Assembly (NCBI GenBank): GCA_020637775.1
Contig: JACKJV010000010.1
Coordinates: 62,001-126,000, forward strand
Reading direction: 5' to 3'
DNA length: 64,000 nucleotides
From: Brucellaceae bacterium
Lineage (GTDB): Bacteria > Pseudomonadota > Alphaproteobacteria > Rhizobiales > Rhizobiaceae
Positions 27,241 through 36,975 of this stretch are shown here, piece after piece. Made by a program: the position numbers and the translations under genes. Numbering within the stretch: the first letter of the stretch is position 1; each line of letters begins with the position of its first letter. The notes under the pieces were generated by a model that ran no database searches, was not told the DNA's origin, and saw nothing but the letters and a program-made list of their open reading frames with translations.

Positions 27241-29247
27241 ATGATGTATCAAGCGATTGTCTTCCTGCCGCTCATCGGTTTCCTGATTGCCGGTCTGTTT
27301 GGCCGCTCCATCGGTGCCAAGGCGTCCGAATATGTCACGTCTGGCCTTCTGGTCGTCTCGGCGCTGCTGTCCTGGGTCGCCTTTTTCACCGTGGCCATGG
27401 CCCATGGCGGCGAGGGGCACCAGGCCCATGCCATCGTGGTCCCGGTCCTGGCGTTCATCCAGTCGGGCGATTTCGCGGTCGACTGGGCCTTGCGCATCGA
27501 CACGCTGACGGCCGTCATGCTGGTCGTCGTCAACACGGTTTCCGCGCTGGTGCATATCTATTCGATCGGCTACATGCACCACGATCCCGACCGGCCGCGC
27601 TTCTTCGCCTATTTGTCGCTGTTCACCTTCGCCATGCTGATGCTGGTGACCTCCGACAACCTGGTACAGATGTTCTTCGGCTGGGAAGGCGTCGGCCTGG
27701 CGTCCTATCTGCTCATCGGCTTCTGGTACAAGAAGCCTTCGGCAAACGCCGCGGCGATGAAGGCCTTCATCGTCAACCGCGTCGGCGACTTCGGATTTGC
27801 GCTCGGCATTTTCGGTGTCTTCGTCCTGTTCGGCTCGGTGTCGTTCGACACGATCTTCGCCAATGCCGCCACATTCCTGCCAGCCGAGGGTGCGGCCAGT
27901 GGTGAGCCGGTTCTGAATTTCCTCGGCAACGCGCTTGATCGGCAAGGCGCCATCACCATCGTCTGCCTGCTGCTGTTCATGGGCGCGATGGGCAAGTCGG
28001 CGCAGTTCCTGCTGCACACCTGGCTGCCGGATGCGATGGAGGGGCCGACGCCTGTCTCGGCGCTCATTCACGCTGCCACCATGGTGACCGCTGGCGTGTT
28101 CATGGTCGCGCGCCTGTCGCCCCTTTTCGAACTGTCGCACACGGCCTTGCTGGTCGTCACGATCATCGGCTCGATCACCGCGTTCTTTGCCGCCACCGTC
28201 GGACTGGTGCAGAACGACATCAAGCGTGTCATCGCCTACTCGACCTGTTCGCAGCTCGGCTACATGTTTGCAGCCCTTGGTGTCGGCGCCTATGGCGCAG
28301 CCATCTTCCACCTGTTCACGCACGCCTTCTTCAAGGCGCTGCTGTTCCTCGGCGCCGGCTCGGTGATCCATGCCGTGTCCGATGAACAGGACATGCGCCG
28401 CATGGGTGGCCTGCGCAAGCTGATCCCCGCCACCTACTGGATGATGGTCATCGGAACGGTTGCGCTGACCGGCCTTGGCATTCCCGGCACCTTCATCGGG
28501 ACTGCCGGCTTCTTCTCCAAGGACATCATCATCGAGAGCGTGTTTGCCTCGCACAGCACGGTATCGGCCTTCTCCTTCTCCATGCTCGCCATTGCCGCGC
28601 TTTTCACCAGCTTCTATTCCTGGCGGCTGATCTTCATGACCTTCCACGGCAAGCCGCGCGCGACGGCCGATGTGATGCATCATGTCCACGAAAGCCCGCC
28701 GGTCATGCTGGTGCCGCTGTTCGTGCTGGCGGCCGGCGCCCTGTTTGCCGGCGTCCTGTTCGAGGGCTATTTCTACGGCCACGAATATGAAGCCTTCTGG
28801 AAGGGCGCGCTGTTCACGGCGGCGCAAAACAATCTCGTCGAGGAATTCCACCACGTTCCCTTTGTCGTGAAGATTACGCCCTTCATCGCCATGCTGGCCG
28901 GTTTTGCGATCGCCTGGTGGTTCTACATCTCCAACCCCGAAATGCCCCGGCAGGTGGCCCGGCGCCATCACGGCCTCTACCAGTTCCTGCTCAACAAGTG
29001 GTATTTCGACGAGCTCTATGACTTCATCTTCGTCCGCCCGGCCATGTGGCTTGGCCGCTTCCTGTGGAAGAAGGGCGATGGCGCTGTCATTGACGGGCTC
29101 GGTCCTGACGGCGTGGCTGCCCGCGTTGTCGATGTCACCAACCGCGTCGTCAAACTTCAGAGCGGTTACCTTTATCACTATGCCTTCGCGATGCTCATCG
29201 GCGTCGCCGCGCTGGTCACCTGGATGATGCTCGGGAGCGCCTTCTGA
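27241..29247 (+). CDS. nuoL: NADH-quinone oxidoreductase subunit L
   Basis: 668 residues, intact across 2 kb. NuoL is the distal antiporter-like proton pump of complex I, with about 15 helices and a long amphipathic C-terminal arm. Motifs: [19 protein letters not shown], the helix-5 glutamate block [40 protein letters not shown] with the helix-7 lysine region upstream (GAMGKSAQF), and [18 protein letters not shown]. Its integrity, between two damaged blocks, argues that the operon is functional. Its stop overlaps the nuoM start (TGATG). Confidence 0.97.
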   Translation: MMYQAIVFLPLIGFLIAGLFGRSIGAKASEYVTSGLLVVSALLSWVAFFTVAMAHGGEGHQAHAIVVPVLAFIQSGDFAVDWALRIDTLTAVMLVVVNTVSALVHIYSIGYMHHDPDRPRFFAYLSLFTFAMLMLVTSDNLVQMFFGWEGVGLASYLLIGFWYKKPSANAAAMKAFIVNRVGDFGFALGIFGVFVLFGSVSFDTIFANAATFLPAEGAASGEPVLNFLGNALDRQGAITIVCLLLFMGAMGKSAQFLLHTWLPDAMEGPTPVSALIHAATMVTAGVFMVARLSPLFELSHTALLVVTIIGSITAFFAATVGLVQNDIKRVIAYSTCSQLGYMFAALGVGAYGAAIFHLFTHAFFKALLFLGAGSVIHAVSDEQDMRRMGGLRKLIPATYWMMVIGTVALTGLGIPGTFIGTAGFFSKDIIIESVFASHSTVSAFSFSMLAIAALFTSFYSWRLIFMTFHGKPRATADVMHHVHESPPVMLVPLFVLAAGALFAGVLFEGYFYGHEYEAFWKGALFTAAQNNLVEEFHHVPFVVKITPFIAMLAGFAIAWWFYISNPEMPRQVARRHHGLYQFLLNKWYFDELYDFIFVRPAMWLGRFLWKKGDGAVIDGLGPDGVAARVVDVTNRVVKLQSGYLYHYAFAMLIGVAALVTWMMLGSAF

Positions 29248-30733
29248 TGTCTGATTGGCCCATCCTTTCGCTGGTCACATTCCTGCCGCTCGTCGGCGCC
29301 TTCCTCATCCTCCTGATCAAGGATGAAGGCTAGGCCGCCGCAACATCCGCAATGTTGCGCTGCTGACGACCGTCTTCACCTTCATCTTCTCGCTCTTCAT
29401 CTGGGCCGGGTTCGACAATTCCGTCAGGGTTTCAGATGCTGGAGGAGGTCGAATGGCTGGGTGGGGCATTTCCTACCGCATGGGCGTGGATGGCATCTCG
29501 ATGCTGTTCGTCATCCTGACGACCTTCCTGATGCCGCTTTGCATCCTGGCGTCCTGGTCGGTGGAAAAGCGCGTCAAGGAATACATGATCGCCTTCCTCG
29601 TGCTTGAAACACTGATGATCGGTGTCTTTTGCGCGCTCGACCTGGTGCTGTTCTATGTCTTCTTCGAAGCCGGTCTCATCCGATGTTCATCATCATCGGT
29701 GTCTGGGGTAGCGCCGGGTCTATGCCTCCTTCAAGTTCTTCCTCACACGCTGCTGGGGTCGGTGCTGATGATGCTGCCATCATGGCTATGTACTGGGAAG
29801 CCGGAACGACATCGATCCCGGATCTGCTTGCCTATGACTTCCGGCATCCATGCAGACATGGCTGTGGCTGGCCTTTTCGCTTCCTTCGCGGTGAAGATGC
29901 CGATGTGGCCTGTCCACACCTGGCTGCCGGATGCGCACGTAAGCACCGACCGCCGGCTCGGTCATTCTGGCAGCCATTCTCCTGAAAATGGGTGGCTACG
30001 GTTTCCTTCGGTTCTCCTGCCGATGTTTCCTGTCGCATCGGAGAGTTTCAGTCCTTCGTCTTCACGCTCTCGGTGGTCGCGATTGTCTACACGTCGCTCG
30101 TCGCCTTGCGTCAGGAGGACATCAGAAGTTGATTGCCTATTCCTCCGTCGCCCATATGGGTTTACGTGACGATGGGCATTTCGCGATGAACACGCAGGGC
30201 GTGGAAGGCGCGATCTTCCAGATGATCAGCCACGGTTTCGTCTCGGCGCGCTCTTCCTGTGCGTCGGCGTCGTCTATGACCGGATGCACACCCGCGAGAT
30301 CGCGGCCTATGGCGGTCTGGTCAACAACATGCCGAAATATGCCGTCGTGTTCATGATCTTCACCATGGCCAATGTCGGCCTGCCCGGCACATCCGGCTTC
30401 ATCGGCGAATTCCTGACGCTTCTGGGCGTGTTCCGGGTCAACACCTGGGTTGCCTTCTTCGCCACGACGGGCGTGGTGCTTTCGGCCGCCTATGCGCTCT
30501 GGCTCTATCGCCGGGTCGTCTTCGGCAAGCTCGACAAGGAAGCGCTGAAGGGCATGCTCGACCTTTCGACCCGCGAGAAGGTGATCATCTATCCGCTGGT
30601 CGCGCTGACCATCCTGTTCGGCGTGTATCCGGCGCCGATCTTCGATGTGACCAGCGTTTCGGTCAATGCACTCATCAACGACGTCACCGCATCGCTTGAC
30701 ATGGCGGTGACAACGGCCGCGATCGGCCAGTAA
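29247..30733 (+). pseudogene. nuoM: nuoM, frameshifted (probable consensus errors)
   Basis: NuoM is the second antiporter-like pump. Pieces in different frames: [20 protein letters not shown], then a TAG where a GAG codon is expected (29331), ISYRMGVDGISMLFVILTTF through LVLFYVFFEAGLI, then damaged runs around 29690-29860, KMPMWPVHTWLPDAH, LIAYSSVAHMG, and from about 30250 a clean C-terminal third ([20 protein letters not shown] to AAIGQ). Examples are GGGGG to GGGG near 29467, TTTT to TTT near 30180 and GGG to GG near 30248. Span 1487 bp, expected about 503 codons. Confidence 0.87.
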
Positions 30734-30753
30734 GACAAGGCGGGAAAAGGGAC

Positions 30754-32190
30754 ATGATGACGGATCTCGCAACCAGCCTCTCGCTCGCCACGCCGGAGCT
30801 CATTGTCGCGGTGGGGGCGATCGCCCTGCTGATGTTCGGCGTCTTTTCGGGGCCGCGATCAACCTCCACCATCAACGGCCTTGCCGTGGCGATCCTGATC
30901 GGTGCGATGGCCTGGATGGTCTTTTTCGGCCATGACGGGAAGGCATTCAACGGAGCGTTCACGTCTGATCCGTTCGCGCAGCTGATGAAGATATTGGCGC
31001 TGACCGGCTCCGTGGTCACGCTCGTCATATCCGTGGGCTTCGCGAAGGCGGAGAAATTCGACAAGTTCGAATTCCCGGTCCTCGTGATGCTGGCCACGCT
31101 CGGCATGATGCTGATGATCTCGGCCAACGATACGCTGGCGCTCTATCTCGGCCTGGAACTCCAGTCGCTGGCGCTCTACGTCGTCGCCGCCTTCAATCGC
31201 GATCCCGTCCGTTCCACCGAGGCAGGGCTGAAATATTTCGTGCTCGGCGCGCTGTCTTCCGGCATGCTGCTTTACGGCATCTCCCTTGTCTACGGCTTCA
31301 CCGGCCACACGAATTTCCTCGCCATCGCGGAGACGGTGAACAATGGACAGCGGGACCTGGGCCTTGTCTTCGGCCTCGTCTTCATCCTGGCCGGCCTGGC
31401 GTTCAAGATTTCAGCCGTTCCATTCCACATGTGGACGCCGGACGTCTATGAAGGCGCACCGACGCCCGTGACCGCCTTCTTTGCCGCCGCGCCGAAGATG
31501 GCGGCCATGGCGCTGGTCGTACGCGTCGTATCCGAAGCCTTTGCGCCCATGCACACCGACTGGCAGCAGGTCATCGTGTTCATCGCGATCGCATCCATGG
31601 TGCTCGGCGCCTTCGGCGCGATCGGACAGCGCAACATCAAGCGGCTGATGGCCTATTCGTCGATCGGCCACATGGGTTATGCGCTTGTTGGCCTTGCCGC
31701 CGGCACGCTGGCCGGCGTTCAGGGCGTCGTCATCTACATGATCATCTATCTGGTCATGACCCTTGGCACGTTTGCCTTCATCCTCGCCATGCGGCGCAAG
31801 GAGGGCAACGTGGAGCAAATCGATGACCTTTCGGGCCTGGCCTCGACCAATCCGGTCATGGCGACCATCCTCACGATCCTGATGTTCTCGCTGGCCGGCA
31901 TTCCGCCGCTGGCTGGCTTCTGGGCCAAGTGGTCCGTGTTCCTGGCGGCCATCGAGGCCAACCTCTTCGCCCTCGCCGTGATCGGCGTCCTGGCGTCCGT
32001 GGTGGGTGCCTATTATTACCTGCGGATCATCAAGATCATGTGGTTCGACGAGCCGGCGGGCAAGCTTCAGCCAGTGGCCAGTGAACTGGGCCTCGTTCTC
32101 GGTCTCTCCGGTGCATTCACGCTGTTCTACATCGTGTTTGCGGGTCCGGTGGGGCTTGTTGCCCAGGCGGCTGCCCGCACGTTCTTCTGA
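30754..32190 (+). CDS. nuoN: NADH-quinone oxidoreductase subunit N
   Basis: 478 residues, intact, third antiporter-like pump and last gene of the operon. Family blocks: [20 protein letters not shown] with the key glutamate, [40 protein letters not shown] and [20 protein letters not shown]. It is followed at 15 bp by birA, so transcription may continue into the next cluster. Confidence 0.97.
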   Translation: MMTDLATSLSLATPELIVAVGAIALLMFGVFSGPRSTSTINGLAVAILIGAMAWMVFFGHDGKAFNGAFTSDPFAQLMKILALTGSVVTLVISVGFAKAEKFDKFEFPVLVMLATLGMMLMISANDTLALYLGLELQSLALYVVAAFNRDPVRSTEAGLKYFVLGALSSGMLLYGISLVYGFTGHTNFLAIAETVNNGQRDLGLVFGLVFILAGLAFKISAVPFHMWTPDVYEGAPTPVTAFFAAAPKMAAMALVVRVVSEAFAPMHTDWQQVIVFIAIASMVLGAFGAIGQRNIKRLMAYSSIGHMGYALVGLAAGTLAGVQGVVIYMIIYLVMTLGTFAFILAMRRKEGNVEQIDDLSGLASTNPVMATILTILMFSLAGIPPLAGFWAKWSVFLAAIEANLFALAVIGVLASVVGAYYYLRIIKIMWFDEPAGKLQPVASELGLVLGLSGAFTLFYIVFAGPVGLVAQAAARTFF

Positions 32191-32205
32191 AGGTAGCGGA
32201 CCGGT

Positions 32206-32982
32206 TTGAGCCCGCAGGCCGCCACTTCGCTTCCACCTGGCGTCACGCATGTGGCGCTGGGTGATGTCGGGTCCACCAATGCCGAAGCGTTCGTCCTTGC
32301 GCGCCAGGGCCGGCGCGGTGCCTTCTGGGTCACGGCGGAACGTCAGTTGCAGGGCAGGGGCCGCCGCGGCCGCCCTTGGGTTTCGGAGAAAGGGAACCTC
32401 TACGCTTCGCTGCTCTTGAACGATCCGGCACCGCTTGAACGTCTGGGCACGCTTCCGCTTGTCGCCGCCCTCGCTGTCTACAAGGCGCTCAGGCCCTTTT
32501 TCGCCAGAACACCCCAGGCGCTCGCCATCAAATGGCCCAACGACATCCTGATCGATGGCGCCAAGGTCAACGGCATCCTGCTGGAAAGCGAGACATTGCC
32601 CGATGGCACAATGGCGGTTGTCATCGGCTGTGGCATCAATTGCGCGCATCATCCGGCCGGAACGATCTATCCGGCCACCAGTCTGGCCGAATGCGGCGTC
32701 GCGGTCACGCCGCAGGATCTGTTTCCGGTTCTGGTCCGGGCCATGGCGGCGGAAGTGGCGCGCTGGGACCGGGGGCTTGGATTTGCCGCCATTCGTGAAG
32801 ACTGGCTTCTGGCTGCGCGCGGCCTGGGGCAGGCGGTTCGGGTCAATCTTGGCGATCGCGTCCTGGAAGGCCGGTTTGCCGATCTTGACGCCAGGGGCTA
32901 TCTTCTGGTCGAACAGAACAATGGCGGGATCGTTACCATATCGGCTGGCGATCTTTTCTTCGCCTCAGTTTCCACCTCCTGA
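32206..32982 (+). CDS. birA: Biotin--[acetyl-CoA-carboxylase] ligase (BirA, catalytic form)
   Basis: 258 residues, without the N-terminal DNA-binding domain of E. coli BirA, so an enzyme but not a repressor. The biotinyl-AMP loop GRGRRGRPWVSEKGNLYASL is near residues 49-68, and KWPNDILIDGAKVNGILLES supplies the catalytic lysine region. The start is taken as TTG at 32206 with upstream AAGGTAGCGGA; a downstream GTG is possible. It sits between nuoN and RNase J, a common order in rhizobia. Confidence 0.92.
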   Translation: MSPQAATSLPPGVTHVALGDVGSTNAEAFVLARQGRRGAFWVTAERQLQGRGRRGRPWVSEKGNLYASLLLNDPAPLERLGTLPLVAALAVYKALRPFFARTPQALAIKWPNDILIDGAKVNGILLESETLPDGTMAVVIGCGINCAHHPAGTIYPATSLAECGVAVTPQDLFPVLVRAMAAEVARWDRGLGFAAIREDWLLAARGLGQAVRVNLGDRVLEGRFADLDARGYLLVEQNNGGIVTISAGDLFFASVSTS

Positions 32983-32994
32983 TGAAAGTTGGGC

Positions 32995-34668
32995 ATGGCC
33001 AAGACCAAGGACAATGAACTCGTCTTCGCACCTTTGGGCGGCGTCGGCGAAATCGGCATGAATTTCGCGCTTTACGGCTTCGGGCCCGCATCAAGACGGG
33101 AATGGATCATCGTCGATTGCGGCGTGACCTTTCCCGGACCCGACCTGCCGGGGGTCGATCTTGTCCTTCCCGATACCCGCTTCATAGAAAACGAAGTGAA
33201 GAACCTGCGTGGCATGGTGATCACCCATGCCCACGAGGATCACTATGGCGCGATCCTCGACATCTGGCCGAAGCTTGGCTGTCCGGTCTGGATGTCGCCC
33301 TTCACCGCGGGGCTTCTGGAGGCCAAGCGCCAGAGCGAATATCAGCGTGTCGACGTGCCCGTGAACATCTTCCGCGCCGGCCAGCCCTTCGATCTCGGTC
33401 CCTTCCGCATCGAACCGGTCCCGGTGACGCATTCCATTCCCGAACCCTATTCGCTTGCGATCACCACCGAGGCCGGCACGCTCATCCATACCGGCGACTG
33501 GAAATTCGACGCGGAGCCGGCCATCGGCCCCCTGACGGACGAAGACCGGCTGAAAGCGCTTGGCGATGCGGGCGTCCTTGCCATGATCTGCGACTCGACC
33601 AATGCCATGCGTGAAGGCGAAAGCCCGACCGAGCGCCAGGTCTGCGAAAGCCTTGAGAAGCTGATCGAGAAGGCGGCCGGGCGCGTGGTCATCACCACCT
33701 TCTCGTCCAATGTCGGGCGCATCCGCTCCATAGCCGAGGCCGCCCGTGATGCCGGCCGGCAGGTGCTCGTCATGGGGCGTTCGATGAAGCGGGTGATCGA
33801 TGTGGCCACCGACCTCGGCTATCTCGACGGATTGCCGGACTTCCTCGCCGAAGAGGATTTCCAGCACATCCCGCGTGACAACGTCGTGGTGCTTTGCACC
33901 GGTAGCCAGGGAGAGCCGCGCGCCGCGCTTTCCAAGCTGGCACGGGAGGAAATGCGCAATGTCCATCTGACCGCCGGCGACACGGTCATCTACTCCTCTC
34001 GCACCATCCCGGGCAATGAGAAGGCGATTCTTGAGGTCAAGAACCGGCTTGTCGAGATGGGCGTGAAGATCATCGAGGATGACGACGCGCTCGTGCACGT
34101 CTCCGGCCATCCGCGCCGTGGCGAATTGCGCAAGATGTATGGTCTCGTGCGTCCCCGTATCGCCGTCCCGGTCCATGGCGAGGCCCAGCATCTCGTCGCC
34201 CATGCGTCACTGGCCGCGACAATCGGCGTGCCGGAAGTGGCGTCGGTGCGCAATGGCGACATGCTCCGCCTCTGGCCTGGCAATGCCGAAATTGTCGGCG
34301 AGGTCCATCACGGGCGCACCTTCAAGGATGGCAATCTTTACGGCGACGACGAAGCGGTCGGCGTGCGCGACCGCCGCAAGCTCTCCTATGCGGGTCATGT
34401 CTGCCTGAACGCCATCCTGGACAACAAGTACGATCTGGTCGCCGATCCGGACATCGAGGCCGTTGGCCTGCCGGAAATGGACGGGCGCGGGGAATATCTT
34501 GAGGACGTCCTTCTGGAAGCCGCGACGGGCGCGATCGAGAGCATTCCGCGCGGCAAGCGCAAGGATCTCGACCTCGTGGCCGAAAGCGCCCGGCGCGCCA
34601 TCCGTGCCGAGGCGAATTCGGTCTGGGGAAAGAAGCCGATTGTCACCGTGTTCGTGACGAGAGTCTAG
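32995..34668 (+). CDS. rnj: Ribonuclease J
   Basis: 557 residues from MAKTKDNELVFAPLGG. A metallo-beta-lactamase domain with the zinc motif H78-A-H80-E-D82-H83, followed by the beta-CASP domain (STNAMREGESPTE, TFSSNVGRIRSIAEAARDAGR, CTGSQGEPRAALSKLA) and the RNase J C-terminal domain. It acts in RNA turnover and 16S/23S 5' maturation as 5'-3' exonuclease and endonuclease; alphaproteobacteria use it beside RNase E. It starts 12 bp after birA. Confidence 0.95.
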   Translation: MAKTKDNELVFAPLGGVGEIGMNFALYGFGPASRREWIIVDCGVTFPGPDLPGVDLVLPDTRFIENEVKNLRGMVITHAHEDHYGAILDIWPKLGCPVWMSPFTAGLLEAKRQSEYQRVDVPVNIFRAGQPFDLGPFRIEPVPVTHSIPEPYSLAITTEAGTLIHTGDWKFDAEPAIGPLTDEDRLKALGDAGVLAMICDSTNAMREGESPTERQVCESLEKLIEKAAGRVVITTFSSNVGRIRSIAEAARDAGRQVLVMGRSMKRVIDVATDLGYLDGLPDFLAEEDFQHIPRDNVVVLCTGSQGEPRAALSKLAREEMRNVHLTAGDTVIYSSRTIPGNEKAILEVKNRLVEMGVKIIEDDDALVHVSGHPRRGELRKMYGLVRPRIAVPVHGEAQHLVAHASLAATIGVPEVASVRNGDMLRLWPGNAEIVGEVHHGRTFKDGNLYGDDEAVGVRDRRKLSYAGHVCLNAILDNKYDLVADPDIEAVGLPEMDGRGEYLEDVLLEAATGAIESIPRGKRKDLDLVAESARRAIRAEANSVWGKKPIVTVFVTRV

Positions 34669-34690
34669 CAAGGAAACGCGGATCTCGTTC

Positions 34691-34730
34691 CTCCGGCCGA
34701 TTTACAGGGCGGCCGGAGCGGCTTAAGCCG
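34691..34730. repeat. Stem-loop plus palindrome between rnj and mce
   Basis: CTCCGGCCG (34691-34699) pairs with CGGCCGGAG (34710-34718) around a 10-nt loop, followed directly by the 12-bp palindrome CGGCTTAAGCCG (34719-34730). There is no T run, so it could stabilise the rnj 3' end or attenuate rather than terminate. Confidence 0.5.
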
Positions 34731-34763
34731 GGATCGTTCCAACTTGTCTGACGGAGAAGCCGC

Positions 34764-35168
34764 ATGCTCGGACGCCTGAACCACGTGGCCATCGCAGTGC
34801 CTGATCTTGACGCCGCCACCGCCACCTATCGCGATACGCTGGGCGGCAAGGTGAGCGCGCCGCAAGCCCTTCCCGAACACGGCGTGACCGTCGTGTTCGT
34901 GGATCTCGGCAACACCAAGGTGGAACTGCTGGAACCCCTGGGAGAGGCTTCCCCGATCGCCGCTTTCCTGGCGAAGAACCCTGCCGGCGGGATGCACCAT
35001 GTCTGCTACGAGGTTGACGACATTCTGTCCGCCCGTGATCACCTGAAGGGGCAGGGCGCCCGCGTTCTGGGCGATGGCGAACCGAAGACCGGAGCCCATG
35101 GCAAGCCGGTTCTTTTCCTGCATCCCAAGGATTTCCACGGCACGCTCGTGGAACTGGAGCAGGTCTGA
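34764..35168 (+). CDS. mce: Methylmalonyl-CoA epimerase
   Basis: 134 residues, a vicinal-oxygen-chelate fold protein. LGRLNHVAIAVPDLDAATAT gives the first metal histidine (H7), VFVDLGNTKVELLEPLGEAS the middle glutamate, and GGMHHVCYEVDDI the second histidine; the final ELEQV supplies the last acidic ligand. It interconverts (R)- and (S)-methylmalonyl-CoA in propionate catabolism. The position between RNase J and the DUF1467 gene is conserved in rhizobia. Confidence 0.93.
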   Translation: MLGRLNHVAIAVPDLDAATATYRDTLGGKVSAPQALPEHGVTVVFVDLGNTKVELLEPLGEASPIAAFLAKNPAGGMHHVCYEVDDILSARDHLKGQGARVLGDGEPKTGAHGKPVLFLHPKDFHGTLVELEQV

Positions 35169-35265
35169 GACGGCGCGCGGCGCCAAGGGCTTTGCCATTT
35201 GCCGCCATCGACCCCATATGAATGCCCGTGGAACGGTCAACCCGGCGCGGGAGACGGAGCAAACC

Positions 35266-35553
35266 ATGCTGACGACAGTGTTATCCTATGCTGCGCTTTA
35301 TTTCGTACTCTGGTGGCTGTGCCTGTTCGCGGTCATTCCCTTCAGCCTGCGCACGCAGGAGGAGGATGGCGCGGTGACGCTGGGCACCGTGGCCAGCGCG
35401 CCGAAAGGGCATCACATGCGCCGCGCCGCGCTGCGCACGACAATCGTCTCCGGACTCATCTTCGCCGCCTATCTCGGCATCACGCAGGGGCTCGGCTACT
35501 CGATCGACGACATCCCGCGCATCGTACCGAACTACGTGTACGGGGACGGATGA
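35266..35553 (+). CDS. DUF1467 family membrane protein
   Basis: 95 residues starting MLTTVLSYAALYFVLWWLCL. Two transmembrane helices: the first at residues 4-27 ending in the conserved FAVIPFSLRTQ, the second around ALRTTIVSGLIFAAYLGI; VTLGTVASAPKGHHMRRAAL lies between. This is a small alphaproteobacterial inner-membrane family of unknown function, found next to mce and proS. Upstream in-frame extension into mce is rejected. Confidence 0.88.
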   Translation: MLTTVLSYAALYFVLWWLCLFAVIPFSLRTQEEDGAVTLGTVASAPKGHHMRRAALRTTIVSGLIFAAYLGITQGLGYSIDDIPRIVPNYVYGDG

Positions 35554-35573
35554 CGGAGCCGCGCGCCCCGGCG

Positions 35574-36275
35574 TCAACGGCTGCTCCATGAAGCGATGTC
35601 CTCGCACCAGTTCTCGATCTTGGGGCCAGTCAGGGCGATATCGGGAACATGGCGCGGAGCGAAATGGGATTTCGCCTCCTTGTAGATCAGCTTCGGCAGA
35701 TAGTCCGAGATGCCAAGCCGGCCGAACAGGGAATAGGCGAAGATCCGCCCTTCCAACAGGATGTAGAACTCGCCGGGGGAGCGCAGTTCCGGCGGCATGC
35801 CGAACAATGTTCCCGGTGCTCGCCGCCTTTCGTTCCAGATATTGCTGCCGGTTCGGTGATAGGCCCATTCGACTCGGGCTTTCAGAAAGTTGGGATTGGC
35901 TTCCGGATCCGAGAGGTCGAGAACCCGCAGGCCACGAATCTGGAAACGGAAGTTTTCGCTGCCGCCGCGTGGCAGCGTTTGGTCCGCCGTATCGGTGATT
36001 GCCCAATTGCCGGTCTTGTAGCTGGTCCAGGCAATCTCGCTGATCCTGTCCAGGGTTTCGCAGGTGATCGTGCCGTCGGAGGACGCCGAGATCATGTCGC
36101 CGATGGCATAATATGCTTCGCGCGCCCGCTGGATCTGCTTGTAGACCGAGACGAAGTCATAGGTGACGAGCATCAGGAGAGCAAAGACCGGAATGAGGAT
36201 CGCCCCCTCGACGGCCACCACGCCGTCGTTCGACCGGACAAACCGGTTCATGCGATGCAAAAGGGAGATCATCAT
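35574..36275 (-). CDS. TadE/TadG-like pilus-assembly pseudopilin
   Basis: 233 residues. After a short basic leader it has the TadE-like class III signal NDGVVAVEGAILIPVFALLML (about residues 17-37), with the E of VAVEGA at the usual +5-like position, then a periplasmic domain of about 190 residues. TadE-type minor pseudopilins are processed by TadV and support Flp/Tad pili. The ATG overlaps the upstream TadE stop (TGATG), so the two are coupled. No tad secretion ATPase or flp gene is in the window. Confidence 0.82.
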   Translation of the reverse strand: MMISLLHRMNRFVRSNDGVVAVEGAILIPVFALLMLVTYDFVSVYKQIQRAREAYYAIGDMISASSDGTITCETLDRISEIAWTSYKTGNWAITDTADQTLPRGGSENFRFQIRGLRVLDLSDPEANPNFLKARVEWAYHRTGSNIWNERRRAPGTLFGMPPELRSPGEFYILLEGRIFAYSLFGRLGISDYLPKLIYKEAKSHFAPRHVPDIALTGPKIENWCEDIASWSSR

Positions 36276-36790
36276 CAGAAAGGCTCCGTCATGTAGCCCT
36301 GCGCAGCCCGCAGCATCCATGGCTTGTCGGAGTAGAGCCTGGACATCGTTTGCAGCGAAAACGGCATTTCAACCGAGATCAACTGCAACACCATTGATCT
36401 GTAGATATCCGAGGGCAGGGATTGAACCGCTGCCTGCCCGTCGATCTGAAAGGAACGGACATTGACGGAAAGGCGGTCGAGGCAGTCGCTGAACGAATAT
36501 TTCGCGCAAACCTGGCGCTTGACATATTCTTCAGGTGTCCACTTCTGTTTCGTGGCTATGCCCTCGGCCTGCCCGGTGCGGATTTCGAAGGCAACCTCGC
36601 GCAAGGCACGATCCAGATCGCTCGACATCAGCATGTAGGTCATGCTTTCGAAGCTGAAAAGCAACATGAAGATGACGATCGGGCCCACCATGGCCCATTC
36701 CACTGCAACCGCGCCGCTCCGGCTGGCCATGAAGCGCCCGGCCGTCCCTCTGCCGGGCAGTCGCCTTTTCCCGTTAGTCCTGTGTTTCAT
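36275..36790 (-). CDS. TadE-like pilus-assembly protein
   Basis: 171 residues. The N-terminal part MASRSGAVAVEWAMVGPIVIF (from residue 21) is the TadE motif, with the glutamate of AVEWAM and a single hydrophobic helix. The remainder is a small extracytoplasmic domain with two cysteines (QVCAKYSFSDC). It heads the reverse-strand TadE pair and is divergent from the TadG-like gene across an AT-rich promoter region. The start could alternatively be the internal Met 21. Confidence 0.82.
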   Translation of the reverse strand: MKHRTNGKRRLPGRGTAGRFMASRSGAVAVEWAMVGPIVIFMLLFSFESMTYMLMSSDLDRALREVAFEIRTGQAEGIATKQKWTPEEYVKRQVCAKYSFSDCLDRLSVNVRSFQIDGQAAVQSLPSDIYRSMVLQLISVEMPFSLQTMSRLYSDKPWMLRAAQGYMTEPF

Positions 36791-36975
36791 CGTTCCCTGC
36801 CAATTCCTGCCGGCAGGAAACCTAGCAACGGGAAGTTCATGGATGCCTAATATAAAGTAGATATAAGTAATACAAGAATCGATTAATAAAAAGAAGGCAA
36901 ATCACGAGAAGTAAATATTAAGTCCTGGACCGCTAGGTTTGCCGCGTGTGCATTGGTATTGGCGGGGGCTGTGAA
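36791..36975. promoter_or_regulatory. AT-rich divergent promoter region of the Tad genes
   Basis: 185 bp separating the reverse TadE pair from the forward TadG-like gene. The core (36848-36925) is strongly AT-rich and includes a palindromic AATCGATT that contains a GANTC methylation site (GAATC), the target of CcrM in alphaproteobacteria. I see no clear -35/-10 pair that stands out. Confidence 0.45.

Noticed and set aside
22282..30733. Real pseudogenisation of complex I
   Set aside because: nuoA-F, nuoL and nuoN are intact, residue conservation persists across all frames and most events are homopolymer length changes, so sequence error is the simpler reading.
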